The notes: generated by a model from the letters alone, not told the origin. A DNA stretch of 64,000 bases from Tamlana flava (GCF_041287255.1 NZ_JBGGTX010000004.1:434001-498000); one strand, 5' to 3'; counted from the stretch's first letter, positions 36,351-46,081 are shown. Translations and numbers: made by a program.

Positions 36351-39182
36351 CTAATTTAGTTCTTTTTTCAAGAATTTAGCCGTGTAGCTTTTTTTGTCTT
36401 TTATTACTTCTTCGGGTGTGCCTTCTGCCACAATTTTTCCTCCACCTTTTCCACCTTCATAGCCTATGTCAATAATATGGTCTACCGTTTTGATAACATC
36501 CAAATTATGCTCAATAATAAGTACGGTATTGCCTTTGTTCACTAATTTATTGAGCACTACCATAAGGACACGGATGTCTTCAAAATGAAGGCCTGTGGTC
36601 GGTTCGTCAAGAATATAAAAGGTGTTTCCCGTATCTCGTTTTGAGAGTTCGGTGGCCAACTTTATACGTTGGGCTTCACCTCCGGAAAGTGTCGTGCTTT
36701 GCTGCCCAAGTGTAATGTAACCCAAACCTACATCCTTAATTGTTTTTAGTTTTTTATGGATTTTTGGAATGTGCTCAAAGAATTCTACAGCCTCATTCAT
36801 GGTCATGTTGAGTACATCACTAATGGATTTTCCCTTATATCGAATTTCCAAGGTTTCACGATTAAAACGTTTGCCTTGGCATGTTTCGCATTCTACATAA
36901 ACGTCTGGCAGAAAATTCATTTCTATAACACGTAAACCACCACCTTGGCAGGTTTCACATCGTCCACCTTTTACATTAAAACTGAAACGTCCGGGTTTAT
37001 AACCACGTATCATGGCTTCGGGAATTTTAGCAAACAAGCTTCTAATTTCACTAAAAACGCCAGTGTAGGTTGCCGGGTTACTTCGCGGTGTGCGCCCAAT
37101 AGGCGATTGGTTAATATCAATAACTTTATCAATATGCTCTAAGCCTGATATGCTTTTGTAGGGCATAGGTTTTTTAACGCCATTAAAATAATGGGCATTC
37201 AAAATAGGGTAGAGGGTTTCGTTGATTAACGTAGATTTTCCGCTACCCGACACACCTGTAACCCCAATCATTTTTCCCAAAGGAAATTTAACCGAAACAT
37301 TTTTTAGGTTGTTGCCCGTACAACCTTTTAATTCCATAAATTTTCCGTTGCCTTCTCTTCGTTTTTTGGGAACTTTAATTTCCTTGGTTCCATTCAGGTA
37401 ATCGGCCGTAAGGGTATGGTGGGTTTTTAACTCGTCAGGATTGCCAATGCTAATGATATCGCCACCGTGTTTGCCTGCTTTTGGTCCAATATCAATCACA
37501 TAATCAGCGCGTTCAATCATGTCCTTATCATGTTCAACAACAATAACCGAATTGCCTATATCGCGAAGCGAAGCCAAGGAATTTATTAATTTTTCGTTAT
37601 CGCGTTGGTGCAAACCAATACTTGGTTCATCCAAAATATAAAGTACGCCAACCAATTGCGATCCTATTTGGGTGGCTAACCTTATGCGTTGCGCCTCACC
37701 ACCGGAGAGTGATTTTGAGCTTCTGTTCAATGCCAAATAATCCAACCCGACATCCAATAAAAACTGTAGTCTAGACTTGATTTCCTTAACGACTTCTTGG
37801 GCAATTTTGAGTTGTTTTTCCGAAAGGTGTTTGTGTAAATTATTAAACCAATTGGCCAGTTCAGCAATGTCGGTATTGGCCAGTTCGGCTATATTTTTAT
37901 TGTTTATTTTGAAATAGAGCGACTCCTTCCTTAACCGTGAACCATCACAAACTGGACAGGTAATTTTATCCATAAAATCTTTTGCCCAGCGTTTTAATGA
38001 AGTTGATTCCGCCGTTTTATATTGATTTTCTATAAAGTTTGCAACGCCTTCAAATTCAATTTTGTAATCTCGGGTAACGCCCAATGTTTTACTCTCAACG
38101 GAGAATTTTTCATTTCCACCGTGAAGAATCATATGCTTGGCTTCTTCAGGAATATCCTTATAAGGGTCAGAAAGTTTAAAATTAAACCTTTGGGCAATGG
38201 TTTCAAGTTGTTTAAAAATCCAACTGTTTTTTTCTGGGCCATGTGGTGCTAAGGCTCCATTTTTTATGGAAAGTGAAGGGTTTGGGACAATTTTATGTTC
38301 ATTGATTTGATGTAGCGTGCCAATACCATTGCAGTTGGGGCAGGCTCCTTTTGGGGAGTTGAACGAAAAGTTGTTAGGCTCTGGATTAGGGTATGAGATG
38401 CCACTTGATGGACACATTAAACTTCTACTAAAATAACGCGTTTCATTGGTGTCTTGGTCAATAACCAAAAGCACATCTTCGCCATGATACATGGCCGTGT
38501 TGATGGTTTCGGTCAAGCGCTTATCGTTGTCAACTTGGTCATTTATCACCAAACGGTCTATGACTATTTCAATATCATGTGTTTTGTAACGGTCTAGTTT
38601 CATGCCACGAACAATATCGCGAATCTCACCATCAGTTCTTACTTTTACAAACCCTTGCTTGGCTATTTGTTCAAACAATTCACGATAATGCCCTTTTCTG
38701 GAACGTACAACAGGAGATAAAATATTAATGCGCTTACCCTTAAAATCACTTATGATGAGTTCTTTTATTTGCTCATCGCTATAGCTAACCATTTTTTCAC
38801 CCGTGTTGTAGCTGTATGCGTCACTGGCACGAGCAAACAGCAAACGCATAAAATCGTAAATTTCGGTTATTGTGCCTACCGTTGAACGAGGTGATTTGCT
38901 TGTTGTTTTTTGTTCAATAGCGATGACGGGTGAAAGACCATCAATTTTATCAACATCGGGGCGTTCCAAACCACCTAAAAACTGCCGTGCATAGGCCGAA
39001 AATGTTTCAATATATCGGCGTTGCCCTTCAGCATAAATCGTATCGAAAGCCAATGAAGATTTTCCGCTTCCAGACAAGCCCGTAATAACCACAAGCTTCT
39101 CTCTGGGAATAGATACATCAATGTTTTTAAGGTTGTGTACCCGTGCTCCTTTTACTTCAATAAAATCGGTGAATTGGCTCAT
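36351..39182 (-). CDS. uvrA: Excinuclease ABC subunit A
   Basis: 943 residues, typical length. Two ABC modules: Walker A GLSGSGKSSLAFDT near the start and GVTGVSGSGKSTLINETLY in the second half; signatures LSGGEAQRIRLA and LSGGEAQRIKLA; Walker B YILDEPSIGLH and YILDEPTTGLH. Zinc modules are seen as CPVCDGSRL and CETCQGGGLRV...CETCQGK. UvrA2 with UvrB scans DNA for bulky lesions in nucleotide excision repair. First gene of a probable uvrA-LOG unit. Confidence 0.97.
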   Translation of the reverse strand: MSQFTDFIEVKGARVHNLKNIDVSIPREKLVVITGLSGSGKSSLAFDTIYAEGQRRYIETFSAYARQFLGGLERPDVDKIDGLSPVIAIEQKTTSKSPRSTVGTITEIYDFMRLLFARASDAYSYNTGEKMVSYSDEQIKELIISDFKGKRINILSPVVRSRKGHYRELFEQIAKQGFVKVRTDGEIRDIVRGMKLDRYKTHDIEIVIDRLVINDQVDNDKRLTETINTAMYHGEDVLLVIDQDTNETRYFSRSLMCPSSGISYPNPEPNNFSFNSPKGACPNCNGIGTLHQINEHKIVPNPSLSIKNGALAPHGPEKNSWIFKQLETIAQRFNFKLSDPYKDIPEEAKHMILHGGNEKFSVESKTLGVTRDYKIEFEGVANFIENQYKTAESTSLKRWAKDFMDKITCPVCDGSRLRKESLYFKINNKNIAELANTDIAELANWFNNLHKHLSEKQLKIAQEVVKEIKSRLQFLLDVGLDYLALNRSSKSLSGGEAQRIRLATQIGSQLVGVLYILDEPSIGLHQRDNEKLINSLASLRDIGNSVIVVEHDKDMIERADYVIDIGPKAGKHGGDIISIGNPDELKTHHTLTADYLNGTKEIKVPKKRREGNGKFMELKGCTGNNLKNVSVKFPLGKMIGVTGVSGSGKSTLINETLYPILNAHYFNGVKKPMPYKSISGLEHIDKVIDINQSPIGRTPRSNPATYTGVFSEIRSLFAKIPEAMIRGYKPGRFSFNVKGGRCETCQGGGLRVIEMNFLPDVYVECETCQGKRFNRETLEIRYKGKSISDVLNMTMNEAVEFFEHIPKIHKKLKTIKDVGLGYITLGQQSTTLSGGEAQRIKLATELSKRDTGNTFYILDEPTTGLHFEDIRVLMVVLNKLVNKGNTVLIIEHNLDVIKTVDHIIDIGYEGGKGGGKIVAEGTPEEVIKDKKSYTAKFLKKELN

Positions 39183-39220
39183 GAAATCTTAGAAATCTCC
39201 CTATTTTGTAGGCAAGATTG

Positions 39221-39228
39221 CAAAGGTA
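39221..39228 (-). promoter_or_regulatory. -7 element for uvrA
   Basis: CAAAGGTA on + (TACCTTTG on -) matches TAnnTTTG, 39 bp before the uvrA start. No -33 element is evident and no LexA-like palindrome was seen. Confidence 0.5.
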
Positions 39229-39314
39229 CAATTTTAGTTGTTAAATTGTTGTGAAGATTTATTTTGGATTTCTTATCATTGTGGAAGAAACAACCATTTG
39301 AACTAAAAATAAAT

Positions 39315-39839
39315 ATGAAATTATTAGGAATAGGCTCGCGAATAGACCACCCAGAATATGGAAAAGGAGTAGTAACCAATGTAACCTCACAGCACTATTG
39401 GGTGACTTTTATTGAAAATGGATTGGAAACCATTGATTTGGACAGCGATTTTGAGGTTATTGAAGCGGCCGATGGTGATGTAGATACCGTTAGCTTTTTT
39501 GAAGTTGAAAGCAGCCTTGTAAAGATTTTGAAAAAATGGAGCGATGTTAGCGAGGTTGTGACCATTGCGGATAAATACAAAGGAGGGAAAATAATTCTTG
39601 AACCAGCTGATACAAGCTTGAAACCCTATGATTTGCCCATCGATACGTTTTTTCATAAAATCACTATGGTAAGAGACAGGCTTCGTGTTATGGAGCAGCG
39701 CATTAATGCCAGTGATTTAGATGAGCAAGGTAAAATAGATTTACAGCAATACATTACAAGAATTTATGGCAGTTTAACAAGTTTTAATGTACTATTCAAA
39801 TCAAAGAGCCATAATTTTGTCGGGCAAAAGGGGAAGTAG
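39315..39839 (+). CDS. Conserved protein with Tudor/KOW-like N-terminus
   Basis: 174 residues from the ATG at 39315; the open frame extends upstream to 39264 but the added 17 residues are not protein-like. Residues 5-45 (SRIDHPEYGKGVVTNV, YWVTFIENG) resemble the small SH3/Tudor-like module with the H-P-x-(F/Y)-G-x-G-x-V pattern found in UvrD C-termini and related proteins. The rest is helical (FHKITMVRDRLRVMEQRINA). Divergent from uvrA. A nucleic-acid-linked role is a plausible guess, not shown. Confidence 0.6.
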   Translation: MKLLGIGSRIDHPEYGKGVVTNVTSQHYWVTFIENGLETIDLDSDFEVIEAADGDVDTVSFFEVESSLVKILKKWSDVSEVVTIADKYKGGKIILEPADTSLKPYDLPIDTFFHKITMVRDRLRVMEQRINASDLDEQGKIDLQQYITRIYGSLTSFNVLFKSKSHNFVGQKGK

Positions 39840-39840
39840 T

Positions 39841-40563
39841 TTATTTTGTGCCCTTGATGTCTTCTATTTGAAAACCAAAAAACATGAAGCTATGAAATGA
39901 GGGCAGTTTGGCGCCGCTTTCGGTAGTTGTCCAATGGCTCCAACTGGCTTCTAGACCACCAATCGGGAGAATATTAACCCACATTTGAAATTTGGTTGGC
40001 ATGCCGTTTTCATCTAGATACCATAAGTAAGAATCTCCGGGCTTTGATCCGCCCGTTGTGAATGTAACAAGCAAGGCATCTTTGCCATCTTCAGTTTTTA
40101 CCAATCTACGTTCTGTGCCAGGATCAAATATTTTGTAAGGTGCCACAAGCCAAAAAGAATCGTTTTCATAATACTTTTTGGCCTTTTTAATCAAGTCTTT
40201 TGAAATTTCGCCTTCATTTTTGAAACTATGGATGTAAACCTTACTTTTGGAATAGTCGTTTAAATTAAGTACCACTTTGTTTTCCTTCCAGTAAACGTCA
40301 CAGGTGTTTTTTTCTCTGTCCCATTCATAGTGCCTTCGTTCTTTAAACGTCCAATCAATTCGGTTTGTGTTTTGGAAAGCTTCATAATCGAGGGCATTCA
40401 GCATTTTATGTGCTAAAGCATCGGCCTGCTCTCCTTGAATTCCAGTTGGTAAATTCTCATCATATTTAACATAAAGGAAACCAAAAAACAACAAACTGGG
40501 AAGCGTCAAAAAAATGATGACACCAGCAATTATTTTTAATGTTTTTTTTGGTTTCTTGCCCAT
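39841..40563 (-). CDS. Membrane-anchored protein of unknown function
   Basis: 240 residues. A Lys-rich start (MGKKPKKTLK) and one membrane helix (IIAGVIIFLTLPSLLFFGFLYV) anchor it in the inner membrane with the rest outside the cytosol. The body is beta-rich with many Trp and Tyr (RIDWTFKERRHYEWDREKN, DSFWLVAPYKIFD, DSYLWYLDENGMPTKFQMW), reminiscent of LolA/LolB-like half-barrel folds in Bacteroidota. Its stop is 1 bp from the stop of the convergent 174-residue gene. No function assigned. Confidence 0.55.
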   Translation of the reverse strand: MGKKPKKTLKIIAGVIIFLTLPSLLFFGFLYVKYDENLPTGIQGEQADALAHKMLNALDYEAFQNTNRIDWTFKERRHYEWDREKNTCDVYWKENKVVLNLNDYSKSKVYIHSFKNEGEISKDLIKKAKKYYENDSFWLVAPYKIFDPGTERRLVKTEDGKDALLVTFTTGGSKPGDSYLWYLDENGMPTKFQMWVNILPIGGLEASWSHWTTTESGAKLPSFHSFMFFGFQIEDIKGTK

Positions 40564-40635
40564 TGCTTTTAAATATGCCCTTTAGGAATTGATGCCTAAA
40601 TTATTAAATAAGCACCTTTTAAGGAAAGAAAAGCA

Positions 40636-42333
40636 CTAAAAACCGATGGCAGTATCATCCCCTCGATAATCGGCACCACCTTCATACGACTTATCCTCTA
40701 AAACGAGTATTCCATCGACCTTGCCAATTACGGGTGTGACTTTTTCATTTATGGAATAACCTAGTTTTTCTAGGTTTTCAATAAGGGTTTTGTCAAATTT
40801 ATTAGGCTCCATTCTTATTTCATCGGGTAACCATTGATGATGAAATCGGGGGGCATTCACAGCTTCCTGCATGGTCATGTTGTACTCATGGACGTTCAAG
40901 ATAGTCTGTAAAACAGATGTGATAATGGTTGAGCCACCTGGCGTACCAACGGACATATACAGTTCCCCATTTTTCTCAACAATTGTTGGTGTCATGGAGC
41001 TTAACATGCGTTTTTCTGGAGCTATGCTATTGGCTTCAGCACCAATAAGCCCAAACATATTGGGTTCACCGGGTTTACTGCTAAAATCATCCATTTCGTT
41101 GTTAAGAAAGAAACCCAGCTCCGAGCAGTACAATTTAGAACCATAAGCTCCATTTAATGTTGTAGTGGCCGAAATAGTATTGCCAAATCGATCTATAATC
41201 GAGTAGTGAGTGGTTTCGTCGCTTTCTATAATTTGAATGTTCCCATGGGTTACATCTGTTGATTTTGTAGCTTTTTCAAAGGAAAAATCGTGCATTCTTC
41301 GGTTCAGATAGGTAACATCTACAAGGGTATCCATTGGAATGGGTACAAAATCAGGGTCGCCTAAATAAAAACTTCTATCGGCATAAGCCCTTCTTTCAGC
41401 CTCGGTAATCACCTGTATGCTTTTTAAGGAATTATGCCCGAATCCATCCAATGGAAAAGGTTCAATCATTTTCATGATTTGGGTTAAACAAACCCCACCA
41501 CTTGAAGGAGGAGGCATGGAAATTATTTTTAAACCATCGTAAGTAAAGGTAATGGGTGTTCGCCATTTGGGTTTGTAATTGGCTAGGTCTTCTTCGGTAA
41601 TGATACCACCATTATCTTGAATGAATTTTGCCAGAATCCTTGCTGTCTCTCCTTTATAAAAACCATCTTTTCCATATTTTAAAACACGTTCGAAAGTTTT
41701 AGCCAAGGCCTTATATTTAATGGTGTCGTTGACCTTCCAGTGCTTATCAAACAAAATGGAATCTTTATTCGCCTTTGGAAAAAGTGGTTGGTATTTTTTA
41801 ATTCTTTTTTCTTGTTTTTCGGTAACAACAATTCCTTTTTTTGCCAGCTCAATTACAGGAGTTAAGATATCTTCAATGGGAAGCGCCCCCATTTTTTTAT
41901 GAACTTCAAACACGCCAGCAATAGTACCTGGAACGCCAACTGCCATGGCACCAATGGTACTTTTTTCAGGGATTACATCACCATTTTCGTCTAAAAACAT
42001 GTTTTTTGTTGCTGCTATAGGCGCTTTTTCCCTGTAGTCAATCGCTCCAATTTCTCCATCCCCTTTTCTATAGACCATAAAACCACCGCCGCCTAGATTA
42101 CCGGCGTAAGGATATGCTACGGCCAAGGCCAATTCTGTGGCTGCCATGGCATCAAATGCATTTCCGCCTTTCTTTAAAATATCGATGCCGACTTGAGAAG
42201 CCTCAGCACGGGCAGAAACCACCATGGCAGTTTTGGCTAAAACACCTCTTTTGCCATCAACTGTTTTGATTTTTTTTTTACATGAGGCAAAGGCGATGAA
42301 TAGTATGAAAATATAAATAGTATGTCGCATCAT
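40636..42333 (-). CDS. ggt: Gamma-glutamyltransferase
   Basis: 565 residues. Lipobox FIAFASC, Cys18, so lipid-anchored. Large-subunit motifs include GGNAFDAM and the GGGGFMVYR loop. The autoprocessing site and catalytic Thr lie in DETTHYSIIDRFGN, matching TTHYS of the family, with later GGSTI. The enzyme cleaves the gamma-glutamyl bond of glutathione and related peptides outside the cytosol, feeding Cys-Gly and Glu uptake. It overlaps the upstream acpH-like gene by 4 bp (ATGA), showing translational coupling. Confidence 0.92.
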   Translation of the reverse strand: MMRHTIYIFILFIAFASCKKKIKTVDGKRGVLAKTAMVVSARAEASQVGIDILKKGGNAFDAMAATELALAVAYPYAGNLGGGGFMVYRKGDGEIGAIDYREKAPIAATKNMFLDENGDVIPEKSTIGAMAVGVPGTIAGVFEVHKKMGALPIEDILTPVIELAKKGIVVTEKQEKRIKKYQPLFPKANKDSILFDKHWKVNDTIKYKALAKTFERVLKYGKDGFYKGETARILAKFIQDNGGIITEEDLANYKPKWRTPITFTYDGLKIISMPPPSSGGVCLTQIMKMIEPFPLDGFGHNSLKSIQVITEAERRAYADRSFYLGDPDFVPIPMDTLVDVTYLNRRMHDFSFEKATKSTDVTHGNIQIIESDETTHYSIIDRFGNTISATTTLNGAYGSKLYCSELGFFLNNEMDDFSSKPGEPNMFGLIGAEANSIAPEKRMLSSMTPTIVEKNGELYMSVGTPGGSTIITSVLQTILNVHEYNMTMQEAVNAPRFHHQWLPDEIRMEPNKFDKTLIENLEKLGYSINEKVTPVIGKVDGILVLEDKSYEGGADYRGDDTAIGF

Positions 42334-42926
42334 TTAATCATATTTAGTTCTTCAAGTTTTTGATTGGAGGAAATGATCAATTCATCAAAAAAGGTGGAGA
42401 ATTCGTTTTCAAATTCGGAATAAAACGTTTCAAGTTCCACAACAGCTTCGTTCATACTAGAGCGGTTTTTAGTACGTCTGTTCATACCATCCAAAACCCT
42501 TGAAATTCCCTTAATGGAGGCATAGCTAACAAGCCAATTATTGGTCATCATGTAGGGCATCATTTTCCGCACCCTCAATGGAAGAATATCGTAGTGTACT
42601 TCAAGTGAATCATAAAAATCATCAACATATTCATTCAATGGAACAGGGCAATATTGCCTCCAGTTCTTCGCCAAAAAATGATCATATAAAATGTCTACAA
42701 TAATCCCAGAATAATGTCCATATTTCTCGTGAAGCCTTTTGGTGCTTAATCTAACGGTTTCATGTGCATCGGTAAATGTGTCGATGTGACGGTGAAGCAA
42801 TATGCCCGTTTGCAGGTCTTTTGGGTACTTTTTGTATTTACTTCCTTTTATGCCATCGGCAATAAAATTTCCAATAGTTACCAGATCATTGTCTCCTGAA
42901 AGATATATATGGGCGAGATAATTCAT
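42330..42926 (-). CDS. acpH: Acyl carrier protein phosphodiesterase
   Basis: 198 residues. It has the AcpH/DUF479 pattern: MNYLAHIYLSGDNDLVTIGN at the start, then GILLHRHIDTFTDAH with metal-binding His/Asp residues, and IVDILYDHFLAKNW. The family removes 4'-phosphopantetheine from holo-ACP and is related to the HD phosphohydrolases. The 4-bp overlap with ggt indicates one operon, with no obvious biochemical link. Cytosolic. Confidence 0.8.
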   Translation of the reverse strand: MNYLAHIYLSGDNDLVTIGNFIADGIKGSKYKKYPKDLQTGILLHRHIDTFTDAHETVRLSTKRLHEKYGHYSGIIVDILYDHFLAKNWRQYCPVPLNEYVDDFYDSLEVHYDILPLRVRKMMPYMMTNNWLVSYASIKGISRVLDGMNRRTKNRSSMNEAVVELETFYSEFENEFSTFFDELIISSNQKLEELNMIK

Positions 42927-43050
42927 GAGTGAAATTTACAAATTCCGTTTTAAGAAAACCCATTTTAAAATACTATATTTCTTCTGTGAAAACTAACTTT
43001 TGTGTTTAAAAGAGTATAAAATTTAGTTTCACATCAGTAAACGCCTTGTT

Positions 43051-43110
43051 AATACATGAATTTCTTTCATTTGATTTCTTTTAATTTCCAAACGAAAAAA
43101 TTCATGTATT
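43051..43110. promoter_or_regulatory. 13-bp dyad touching the glmM promoter
   Basis: AATACATGAATTT (43051-43063) and AAATTCATGTATT (43098-43110) are perfect inverted repeats separated by 34 bp. The right arm overlaps the -7 element TATTTTTG (43107-43114). The layout suggests an operator for a dimeric regulator that could loop the DNA, lying in the acpH-glmM divergent region. Confidence 0.45.
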
Positions 43111-43114
43111 TTTG
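43107..43114 (+). promoter_or_regulatory. -7 element of glmM
   Basis: TATTTTTG matches TAnnTTTG, 22 bp before the chosen glmM start. No -33 TTTG at 17-23 bases was found; the nearest is at 43070-43073, too far away. Confidence 0.5.
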
Positions 43115-43136
43115 TCTTTTAATTTTTAAACGTACT

Positions 43137-44525
43137 ATGACACTGATCAAATCAATTTCTGGAATCAGGGGAACTATTGGCGGACAAGTAGGTGAAAACC
43201 TAACCCCAATAGATGCCGTAAAATTTGCCTCGGCCTATGGTGTATGGCTAAAACAACAGCGTAAAAAAGAGCACTATAAAGTTGTTGTGGGACGCGATGC
43301 GCGTATTTCAGGAAAAATGATTCAGAACTTGGTCATGAACACGCTTGTTGGCATGGGCATTCATGTGGTTGATGTGGGGCTATCAACAACGCCGACCGTT
43401 GAAGTAGCCGTGCCTTTAGAGCATGCAGATGGTGGTATTATTTTAACGGCCAGCCATAACCCAAAGCAATGGAACGCCCTTAAGCTTCTCAATGAAAAAG
43501 GGGAGTTTTTGAATGCCATTGAAGGTGGAAAGATTTTAGATATTGCTGAAAGCAATAACATGAGTTTTGCCGATGTGGACAGCCTAGGAAAAATAACAAA
43601 AAATAGTGCTTACATCGATTTGCACATTATTGAAGTGTTGGATCTGGATTTGGTTACCGTCAATGCCATTGAAGAAGCCCGTTTTAGGGTAGTGGTCGAT
43701 GGCGTAAATTCTACTGGAGGTATTGCCATTCCTTTGCTTTTGGAGCGTTTGGGTGTTGATGTCATAAAAATACATTGTGAACCAAATGGACATTTTCCGC
43801 ACAACCCAGAGCCTTTAAAGGAACATTTAACTGATTTATCTGAAGCTGTTAAAAAGTATAAAGCCGATTTTGGCATTGTGGTAGATCCTGATGTGGACCG
43901 TTTGGCGTTTATGGATGAAAATGGCGAAATGTTTGGTGAAGAATACACTTTAGTGGCCTGTGCCGATTATGTTTTAAGCAGAACTCCTGGAAACACGGTA
44001 AGCAATATGAGCTCTACAAGAGCTTTAAAAGATGTTACTGAAAAGCACGGTGGCACTTATGAAGCCAGTGCAGTAGGTGAAGTAAATGTGGTGAAACTCA
44101 TGAAAAAGAACAAAGTGGTTATCGGTGGTGAAGGCAACGGTGGGATCATTTACCCGGCGGCACATTATGGTCGTGATGCACTTGTTGGTGTGGCTTTGTT
44201 TTTAAGTCTTTTGGCCGATAAAAACATAAGCGTAAGCCAACTCAGAAAAACCTACCCAAGTTATTTTATGGGAAAAAAGAAGATTGAACTTACTCCTGGT
44301 TTGGATGTTGATGGTATTTTAAAAACCATCGAAAATGGTTATAAAAATGAAAAACTAACCACTATTGATGGCGTTAAAATAGACTTTGCCGAAAGTTGGG
44401 TGCATTTGCGCAAAAGTAATACGGAACCTATTATTAGAATTTATACTGAAGCTAAATCCCAAGAAGAAGCTGATACCTTGGCCGATCGCTTTATTGCTGA
44501 ATTGGGAGGGATTGCTAATAAATAA
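43137..44525 (+). CDS. glmM: Phosphoglucosamine mutase (phosphohexomutase)
   Basis: 462 residues from the ATG at 43137; an earlier in-frame ATG (43056) would place the promoter inside the gene and adds a non-family tail. The phosphoserine loop is ITASHNPKQWNALK (TASHNP), the metal loop is DPDVDRLAF and the sugar loop is GEGNGGI. Related enzymes interconvert glucosamine 6-phosphate and 1-phosphate for UDP-GlcNAc synthesis. In Bacteroidota this clade is annotated glmM, but phosphomannomutase or phosphoglucomutase activity cannot be excluded. Monocistronic, ended by the 44547 hairpin. Confidence 0.85.
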   Translation: MTLIKSISGIRGTIGGQVGENLTPIDAVKFASAYGVWLKQQRKKEHYKVVVGRDARISGKMIQNLVMNTLVGMGIHVVDVGLSTTPTVEVAVPLEHADGGIILTASHNPKQWNALKLLNEKGEFLNAIEGGKILDIAESNNMSFADVDSLGKITKNSAYIDLHIIEVLDLDLVTVNAIEEARFRVVVDGVNSTGGIAIPLLLERLGVDVIKIHCEPNGHFPHNPEPLKEHLTDLSEAVKKYKADFGIVVDPDVDRLAFMDENGEMFGEEYTLVACADYVLSRTPGNTVSNMSSTRALKDVTEKHGGTYEASAVGEVNVVKLMKKNKVVIGGEGNGGIIYPAAHYGRDALVGVALFLSLLADKNISVSQLRKTYPSYFMGKKKIELTPGLDVDGILKTIENGYKNEKLTTIDGVKIDFAESWVHLRKSNTEPIIRIYTEAKSQEEADTLADRFIAELGGIANK

Positions 44526-44546
44526 CAAAAGAAACGATAATTCTTG

Positions 44547-44582
44547 TTCATCCCAATTTTAAAATTTTAGAATTGGGATGAA
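44547..44582 (+). terminator. Hairpin after glmM, 12-bp perfect stem
   Basis: TTCATCCCAATT (44547-44558) and AATTGGGATGAA (44571-44582) pair perfectly with a 12-nt loop. The T tract that follows is short (TTTGTTT). Confidence 0.7.
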
Positions 44583-44694
44583 TTTGTTTAAGGAGTTTCC
44601 AAACCAAAAGGAAATACTTATCTTGTCTCAAATTATTAAGAAAAGAAATTACTAATCAATTCCTCTCATTTGGTGAGGTAAAGAGAGGCTCAAT

Positions 44695-46020
44695 ATGAAA
44701 AAACTAGCATTACACTGGAAGATTATTATAGGAATGGTTCTCGGAATCATTTTTGGCTTTATTATGAATATCGTTGATGGCGGTAAAGATTTGGTAACCG
44801 ATTGGGTGTCGCCATTCGGAACCATATTTATCAATTTATTGAAGCTCATCGCAGTACCTTTAATTTTGGCTTCATTGATTAAAGGCATTTCAGATTTAAA
44901 GGATATTTCAAAAATAAAATCGATGGGTCTGCGCACCATAAGTATCTATATTAGTACCACATTGGTCGCTATAATTATCGGGCTGGGAATTGTAAATACT
45001 GCAAAACCTGGAGATGGTATGCCCCAAGACACCATTGAAAAGATAAAATTAAAATACGCAAATGATACGGGGGTTACAGATAAAATTACGGAGGCAACTG
45101 CACAGAAAGATGCGGGGCCGTTAAGAGCATTGGTAGATATTTTTCCAAGTAACATCTTTCAGTCTTTTGCCGAAGCGTCCATGCTTCAGGTGATATTCTT
45201 TGCTTTGTTTGTTGGTATTTGTCTGCTTTTAATTGGTGAAAAGAAAGCAAAACCACTGATTGATTTTTTCGATTCCTTGAATGAAGTCGTTATGAAAATG
45301 GTCGATTTAATCATGCTTTTTGCACCTTATGCAGTTTTTGCACTTTTGGCAAACGTCATTATCGCTTTTGATGATGCCGAAATTTTAGTGAAATTAATTT
45401 ACTATTCATTATGCGTGGTTGGTGGACTCATTTTAATGATTGGTTTTTACATGCTTTTAGTTAAGGTTTTTACAAAAAAATCACCATTCTGGTTTTTAAA
45501 GCAAATCAGTCCTGCGCAATTGCTGGCATTTTCAACCAGTAGTAGTGCTGCCACTTTACCTGTAACTATGGAGCGAGTTGAAGAACACATTGGTGTAGAC
45601 AAGGAAGTTTCTGGTTTTGTGCTTCCGGTTGGTGCTACTGTAAATATGGATGGCACCAGTTTGTATCAAGGCATAGCGGCCGTATTTATTATGCAGGTTA
45701 TTTGGCCAGAAGGTTTAACGTTTACCAACCAATTGGTCATTGTTCTAACGGCATTATTGGCTTCTATTGGAAGTGCAGCTGTGCCTAGCGCAGGAATGGT
45801 CATGTTGGTTATTGTATTGGAATCTATTGGTTTTCCAGCAGAATTATTGCCCATTGGCTTGGCACTCATTTTTGCGGTTGATAGGCCTTTGGACATGTGT
45901 AGGACCGTTGTAAACGTAACTGGTGATGCTACGGTCTCTACGATGGTTGCAAAGTCGTTGGGCAAGTTGCACGACCCAAAACCAAAAGAGTGGGATGACC
46001 ATTATGAAGAAGTGAAATAA
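44695..46020 (+). CDS. Dicarboxylate/amino acid:cation symporter
   Basis: 441 residues with eight or more membrane spans and two re-entrant loops, the DAACS (GltP/DctA) fold. Key features are NLLKLIAVPLILASLIKGIS, the serine-rich hairpin FSTSSSAATLP, NMDGTSLYQG (the NMDGT motif) and the C-terminal DRPLDMCRTVVNVTGD. It imports glutamate, aspartate or C4-dicarboxylates with Na+ or H+. It has a 54-residue loop insertion near residues 100-150 (KPGDGMPQDTIEKIKLKYAN) usual in Bacteroidota versions. A short CCTCTC/GAGAGG hairpin sits just before the start. Confidence 0.9.
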   Translation: MKKLALHWKIIIGMVLGIIFGFIMNIVDGGKDLVTDWVSPFGTIFINLLKLIAVPLILASLIKGISDLKDISKIKSMGLRTISIYISTTLVAIIIGLGIVNTAKPGDGMPQDTIEKIKLKYANDTGVTDKITEATAQKDAGPLRALVDIFPSNIFQSFAEASMLQVIFFALFVGICLLLIGEKKAKPLIDFFDSLNEVVMKMVDLIMLFAPYAVFALLANVIIAFDDAEILVKLIYYSLCVVGGLILMIGFYMLLVKVFTKKSPFWFLKQISPAQLLAFSTSSSAATLPVTMERVEEHIGVDKEVSGFVLPVGATVNMDGTSLYQGIAAVFIMQVIWPEGLTFTNQLVIVLTALLASIGSAAVPSAGMVMLVIVLESIGFPAELLPIGLALIFAVDRPLDMCRTVVNVTGDATVSTMVAKSLGKLHDPKPKEWDDHYEEVK

Positions 46021-46061
46021 ACAGAGAACAAGTTTTTATCAAAAACTTTGTGAATCGTTTA

Positions 46062-46081
46062 CCCTGAGCACAGTCGAAGGG
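46062..46081. repeat. Dispersed 20-bp repeat of the CCCTGAGCnnAGTCGAAGGG type
   Basis: CCCTGAGCACAGTCGAAGGG sits in the gap between the symporter and sulfurtransferase genes. I recognise this pattern as a short intergenic repeat seen many times in Bacteroidota genomes. Only one copy is visible here; the ends (CCCT..AGGG) are complementary. Confidence 0.5.

Noticed and set aside
44662..44688. CCTCTC/GAGAGG hairpin just before the symporter start
   Set aside because: Only 6 bp, no ligand-like aptamer structure, could be chance; not enough for a riboswitch or attenuator call.
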